Part shown: positions 60,038-64,000 of the stretch, one piece after another
Position numbering within the stretch: position 1 is the stretch's first letter
How the letters are laid out: each line of letters starts with the position of its first letter
NCBI RefSeq assembly: GCF_900163785.1
Contig: NZ_FUKN01000014.1
Span: 248,001 to 312,000, forward strand
DNA from: Psychrobacter sp. JB385
Lineage (GTDB): Bacteria > Pseudomonadota > Gammaproteobacteria > Pseudomonadales > Moraxellaceae
DNA: 64,000 nt
Direction of reading: 5' to 3'
The notes under the pieces: model-generated
Told to the model about the DNA's origin: nothing
Databases searched by the model: none
What the model saw: the letters and a program-made list of their open reading frames with translations, nothing else
Made by a program: the position numbers and the translations under genes

Positions 60038-61492
60038 ATGTCTATCACTATATTTAAAGCGCGCATTAAACCCAGTACGCAACATTGGTTACACCGCGGT
60101 GCATTGGCGCTTGCTATCAGCACTGCGATGGCAACTGGCGTGACTGCAACGACCTTGACTTCTGCTCAAGCCGCCGTAACCACTGCGGACTTCTCTGATC
60201 TTGTACAACAAGTCACACCTGCGGTTGCACGCGTCAATGTCACCAAAACCGTCAGTGAAGATGAGCTTGCTAAAGCGCAAACGGCTGAACTATTGCGACA
60301 GTTCTTTGGTGATCGATTACGCATTCCAGATCAGGCCACGACACCAACAGTTGAGCATGCTTATGGTACGGCCTTTTTTGTGACTTCTGATGGCTATATG
60401 CTGACCAATCATCATGTGATAGAAGGTGCTGACAAAATCACGGTCACGCTGAATGACAGAACAGAGCTGGATGTAACCTTGGTGGGTAGTGATGAGCGCT
60501 CAGATGTGGCCGTGCTTAAAGTAGCAGGTAGTAAGTTCCCAGCGCTGCCTATTGGGGATTCAAATGCGCTAAAAGTAGGGGAGCCTGTCCTCGCTATCGG
60601 TTCGCCATTTGGTTTTGATTATTCAGCATCAGCGGGCATTGTCAGCGCCAAATCACGCAGTTTTTCACGTGAGATCAGCGTGCCTTTTATCCAAACAGAC
60701 GTGGCACTCAATCCTGGTAATTCAGGTGGTCCATTGTTCAATCAGCGCGGTGAAGTGATTGGTATTAACTCACGTATCTTCAGTGGTACTGGGGGTTATA
60801 TGGGGCTGTCCTTCTCGATTCCGATTGATGCTGCCATGGATATTTATGAGCAGATAAAAACGAATGGAGAAGTGGCGCGCGCTTATATGGGTATTTATCC
60901 TCAAGACATCGATCGCAATTTGGCAGAAGCTTATAATTTAGCACGTCCGCAAGGGGCATTATTGACCCGTGTCTCTCCTGATTCGCCTGCCCAAAAAGCG
61001 GGTCTAAAATCGGGCGATATCATTTTGCAATATAATGACGTGCAAATCATGCGCGCCTCAGATTTACTCAATTTGCTGAATCGTGCAAAGCCCAGCGATA
61101 CATTCCGTGCCCAAATCCAGCGCAATGGTCAGCAGATGACAGTAAATGGCAAGCTTACCTATGCACCTGATGACGTGAGAGCGCAAGGTGGTGACCAGCA
61201 AAACAACGACATACAGTTGGGGCTGCGTCTGCGTAACCTGACAGCCGATGAACAAGCAGAGATCAGTGTAGACAAAAGCTCGGGTATCTTGGTAACCACT
61301 GTTGACCCGACTGGTTTGGCGGCGCGATCGGGTATCATGGCAGGCGATGTGATTACCAATTTCCACCAAAAACCAATCAAAAAAGTGGCGGATTTTTCAA
61401 GTGCGATCTCATCATTGCCCAAAAAAGGAGTGGTGACTATCGAGGTTATTCGTCAAGGTGTGCCTGGTATTATCGGTTTGCGCATTGAATAA
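60038..61492 (+). CDS. Periplasmic serine protease/chaperone of the HtrA/DegP (Do) family
   Basis: 484 residues. A long signal peptide ends near STAMATGVTATTLTSAQAA (about 45). The protease domain has the catalytic His in TNHHVIEGADKI (about 127), Asp in DERSDVAVLKV and Ser in NPGNSGGPLFN (about 229). Two PDZ domains follow, about 275-365 (LARPQGALLTRVSPDSPAQKAG) and 385-480 (SSGILVTTVDPTGLAARSGIM). The protein degrades or holds misfolded envelope proteins. It resembles DegQ or MucD more than a short DegS, as it has two PDZ domains and no membrane anchor. Confidence 0.92.
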   Translation: MSITIFKARIKPSTQHWLHRGALALAISTAMATGVTATTLTSAQAAVTTADFSDLVQQVTPAVARVNVTKTVSEDELAKAQTAELLRQFFGDRLRIPDQATTPTVEHAYGTAFFVTSDGYMLTNHHVIEGADKITVTLNDRTELDVTLVGSDERSDVAVLKVAGSKFPALPIGDSNALKVGEPVLAIGSPFGFDYSASAGIVSAKSRSFSREISVPFIQTDVALNPGNSGGPLFNQRGEVIGINSRIFSGTGGYMGLSFSIPIDAAMDIYEQIKTNGEVARAYMGIYPQDIDRNLAEAYNLARPQGALLTRVSPDSPAQKAGLKSGDIILQYNDVQIMRASDLLNLLNRAKPSDTFRAQIQRNGQQMTVNGKLTYAPDDVRAQGGDQQNNDIQLGLRLRNLTADEQAEISVDKSSGILVTTVDPTGLAARSGIMAGDVITNFHQKPIKKVADFSSAISSLPKKGVVTIEVIRQGVPGIIGLRIE

Positions 61493-61727
61493 GTAGCGAT
61501 GTCGCAGAGGTAATAATAGAGACTGGGCTTTGGGATAGGGTGGAGAGTGCGTCGATAATTGTACTTGTCTATCACAGAGCTTGACCTCTATAATGGCTGA
61601 TTTTTTGGCAAATGACCAAATGCCGTCACTAACTGACGCCATGAGTGATAGATTTATTGCTCAATGCGTTCTAACATAGAGTAAGCCACTTGATAGGCTC
61701 CTATTCTTAAGTAACTACCAGGTAATT

Positions 61728-62933
61728 ATGACTGACCATGCTTTTCATATACTCAGTACTTCTACGGCAGCAGCATTGCTAGCGTATATAGTACTGTGGT
61801 CAGGGCTGCAGACATTCAATGCCAATCCCACCAAGCGTTTTTTGCGTATTTGGGTCAAGTTGATATTGTATTATGCTGCTTATACCATGCCTATATGGAT
61901 AGTGATGTTGGTTTTGGGGTGGTTACGAAAGACGCTACCGATGATGCAAGACTCAGTATTTTTCTTAGTCTTGGCAATATTGGTCATGGGGTTGTATTTT
62001 TATACAGTGATTGTACAGCCCAATCGTTTGCGCGTAGAGCGTCATGCGGTTGATTTGGGGTTGTCTTCACCGCTGACCATCGCTGTACTGGCAGATTTAC
62101 GTATTGGTTTATATAGTGGTAAGCCGCGCCATATTCGCAAACTGGTTGCTACCATTAACGCATTGTCAGCGGATGCCGTCATGATTACAGGCGACTGGTT
62201 GTATTATCCAAGCGCGGATTTGGTTGGGCAACTCATGCTATTTAAAGGCGTGAATAAGCCCATTTATACTGTGATGAGTGTCTCAGATCTGCGTTATCAG
62301 TCAATTAATACCACCAAACAAGGTCAGCCGTTACTAGAAGATACGTTGGCCAGTGCTTTTGACATATTAGATATCAGCTATATTGGTCAGCAGTGTACAG
62401 CATTGCCCTTAATCTGCGCATTAACTGCAAAGCACCATTCAGCTTCCAGCTCGTCAAGTGACTCATCAAACAGTCAAATGCTTACTAAGAAAACAAGTAC
62501 AAAAAACGATTCTGTAGTCGCATTGCTGTGCGGCTGGCAAGATATTCCTCAACCAACGTCTGAGGTGGAGACGCCCAGTAGAGCCGCCAAAGCAGCGCTT
62601 GCCGACAAAATCACTCACGCCTCGCAGCCTGTCATTATTTTAGCGTCACGATTTGATAGTATTAGTCATTTGCCAAGATCGGTACAACCACGTCCTTTAT
62701 TGATCACGGGTGCGGCAAAAACCACTCAAAAAAATATATGGTTGGCGCAGAAGCAAAAAGATATCCAGCGCAATAAAGAGCGCTCCACCTTGCTAAGAAA
62801 TAACCGTATGAGTAAGCAGCATGGTTTGTATCAATATGGCAGCGCACAGATATTTGTGAGCAGCGGTATCGGTACGCGAGGCTTGCCTTTTCGCTTATAT
62901 CGTCCTACTATCGATGTGTTGACCATTCGCTAA
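61728..62933 (+). CDS. Membrane-anchored metallophosphoesterase-like protein lacking metal ligands (probable pseudoenzyme)
   Basis: 401 residues with three N-terminal membrane helices (about 8-25, 42-66, 76-97) and a cytoplasmic or periplasmic domain. The fold follows the YaeI/YkuE type of calcineurin-like phosphoesterase: TIAVLADLRIG (117-127), MITGDW (152-157), VSSGIGTRGLPFRLYRP (377-393). The metal-binding residues are replaced, however. DLH reads DLR (123-125), GNHD reads SVSD (184-187), the SHxPD motif reads SRFDS (307-311), and GHTHGGQ reads GAAKTTQ (328-334). Only the first Asp and the GDW Asp remain. A Ser/Thr/Lys-rich loop (about 235-260) is an insertion. The frame is intact. Phosphatase activity is unlikely; the role is unknown. 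It lies 235 bases after htrA. Confidence 0.8.
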   Translation: MTDHAFHILSTSTAAALLAYIVLWSGLQTFNANPTKRFLRIWVKLILYYAAYTMPIWIVMLVLGWLRKTLPMMQDSVFFLVLAILVMGLYFYTVIVQPNRLRVERHAVDLGLSSPLTIAVLADLRIGLYSGKPRHIRKLVATINALSADAVMITGDWLYYPSADLVGQLMLFKGVNKPIYTVMSVSDLRYQSINTTKQGQPLLEDTLASAFDILDISYIGQQCTALPLICALTAKHHSASSSSSDSSNSQMLTKKTSTKNDSVVALLCGWQDIPQPTSEVETPSRAAKAALADKITHASQPVIILASRFDSISHLPRSVQPRPLLITGAAKTTQKNIWLAQKQKDIQRNKERSTLLRNNRMSKQHGLYQYGSAQIFVSSGIGTRGLPFRLYRPTIDVLTIR

Positions 62934-63365
62934 CTAAGTCAGAACAATAAAAGATTATTACCATCAGATTAGTACCATCGCTATTATGTTTCAAAAGAAA
63001 AATAAGAGACGATTTGGTATTTATTAATGATAGTGACGGGTAATTGATTGATAGCGGTTAAATCAAAATATGCTACACTAGCAGGCGATTTTATTATTAT
63101 GGGTTTTTTATTTAAAACGCATGGTTGATGAGCGGTAAAAATCCCGCCAATACAGGTGTTAGCGTTCAAAATCTATACCAGCAATGCGATAAATAAAAGC
63201 CAAACACTCAGTAGAACTACTGAGCAAAAATTATTAAGCAAGAAATTGGCCATGGTCTTTATGAGTGCACACGTTCATGGGTGCAACCATCGCAATGGAC
63301 ACTTGCAAACGACCTATCATGTGACAGCTTTGACAAAAGCTAGGATAATACAGTAAGGCACGGTT
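62934..63365. other. Intergenic region before dapA
   Basis: About 430 bases. No gene is supported. It contains a short palindrome, CTCAGTAG-AA-CTACTGAG, at 63207-63224, and a possible promoter around TATGCT (63069-63074). Both are weak. Confidence 0.5.
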
Positions 63366-64000
63366 ATGAGCACAGCATACGACGAAATCAAAACCCGACT
63401 ACAAGGCTCAATGGTAGCCTTGATAACGCCCATGCACCCTGACGGTAAGGTTGATTATAAACGTCTGGCGGACCTCATAGATTGGCAAATAGAGCAAGGC
63501 ACTCATTGTCTTGGTGCTGTGGGTACAACTGGTGAGTCTGCAACCTTGTCTATGCAAGAGCACAGCGATGTCATCCGTTACTTTATCAAACATGTAAATG
63601 GCCGCGTACCTGTGATTGCAGGCACAGGCGCTAATAACACGGCTGAGGCAATTAAACTCACCCAAGAAGCAGCCGATGCAGGCGCTGATTGCACCCTTCT
63701 TGTGGCTCCTTATTATAATAAGCCACCACAAGAAGGATTGTATCAACACTATAAAGCCATTGCTGAAGCGGTTGATATCCCGCAGATGCTTTATAATGTA
63801 CCAGGCCGAACGGTTGTGGATATCTCTCAAGAAACGGTTGAACGTCTGGCCGATATTGACAATATCGTTGCGATTAAAGATGCCACAGGTTCTGCCGTAC
63901 GCGGTGAGCAACTGATTAAAGCTATGGGTGATAGAATCGTCGTACTGTCTGGTGACGATGGTACTGCACTTGATTTAATGCGTGTGGGCGGTAAAGGTAA
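63366..64000 (+). CDS. dapA: 4-hydroxy-tetrahydrodipicolinate synthase (3' end cut by window edge)
   Basis: 211 of about 290-295 residues are present; the frame is open at the right edge. The start ATG at 63366 has TAAGG eight bases upstream. The active-site threonines are in [15 protein letters not shown] (about 38-52), the catalytic Tyr in [10 protein letters not shown] (about 139-148) and the Schiff-base Lys in VAIKDATGS (about 166-174). The enzyme condenses pyruvate with aspartate semialdehyde, the first committed step to diaminopimelate for peptidoglycan and lysine. No oddities in the visible part. Confidence 0.95.
   Translation, partial: MSTAYDEIKTRLQGSMVALITPMHPDGKVDYKRLADLIDWQIEQGTHCLGAVGTTGESATLSMQEHSDVIRYFIKHVNGRVPVIAGTGANNTAEAIKLTQEAADAGADCTLLVAPYYNKPPQEGLYQHYKAIAEAVDIPQMLYNVPGRTVVDISQETVERLADIDNIVAIKDATGSAVRGEQLIKAMGDRIVVLSGDDGTALDLMRVGGKG

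Noticed and set aside
63408..63911. 167-codon minus-strand frame over the end of the window
   Set aside because: Antisense to dapA, whose active-site motifs are all present on the plus strand.

Overview
The window looks like a chromosomal segment of a gammaproteobacterium of the Moraxellaceae, most likely Psychrobacter. This rests on gene content and order: an Acinetobacter-like galU-pgi-(ugd)-pgm end to a capsule locus, ubiG-mupP-yciK, dsdC/dsdA, and a pabC-mltG-tmk core, together with moderate G+C and protein style. No tRNA, rRNA, CRISPR array or insertion sequence was seen. The genus is an inference; no database was consulted.

Layout. (1) 1-5314, all minus strand and visibly AT-rich: the edge of a surface-polysaccharide (capsule) locus. 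It holds a truncated secreted protein, an ATP-grasp enzyme, a family 2 glycosyltransferase, a TviB/WbpO-type nucleotide-sugar dehydrogenase and a single-domain KpsC-like protein. (2) 5491-11077: sugar-nucleotide supply genes galU and pgi, a UDP-glucose-dehydrogenase-like protein that has lost its catalytic residues, and a convergent manB. (3) 11265-18798, all plus: housekeeping genes mazG, a ComEA-like protein, pcnB with a very long basic tail, folK, panB, panC, rapZ and darP. (4) 18982-27864: dsbA; ubiG-mupP-yciK-ybiI; an ompR-cobW pair with no envZ; tex. (5) 28071-36315, mostly minus and gene-poor: a repeat-rich secreted protein, an unknown secreted protein, a saccharopine-dehydrogenase-like reductase, a 51-residue membrane protein, phhB, a small acetyltransferase, and a fatty-acid desaturase with its ferredoxin-reductase partner. 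(6) 36789-51649: ettA, dsdC/dsdA, an alcohol dehydrogenase, plsB, ybaK, a tautomerase, a possible lysozyme inhibitor, an acyl-CoA dehydrogenase, a FUSC-type membrane protein and aroE. (7) 52035-57038: a lipoprotein, pabC, mltG and tmk, with a DpnI-type restriction cassette (dpnC-dpnD) inserted on the opposite strand between pabC and mltG. (8) 57156-64000: a cation/proton antiporter, an HtrA/DegP protease, a membrane-anchored degenerate metallophosphoesterase and the start of dapA.

How the parts fit. galU, pgi and manB supply UDP-glucose, fructose-6-phosphate and mannose-1-phosphate for the polysaccharide made by the left-hand genes. panB/panC, folK/pabC and aroE belong to cofactor and aromatic synthesis. 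mupP, mltG, rapZ and dapA all touch cell-wall precursor or peptidoglycan metabolism. plsB, the desaturase pair and the acyl-CoA dehydrogenase handle membrane lipids and fatty acids.

Most notable: the DpnI-like methyl-directed restriction cassette splitting a conserved operon, and two full-length genes (8088-9488 and 61728-62933) whose folds are recognisable but whose catalytic residues have been replaced. The latter look like pseudoenzymes kept intact rather than decaying pseudogenes.
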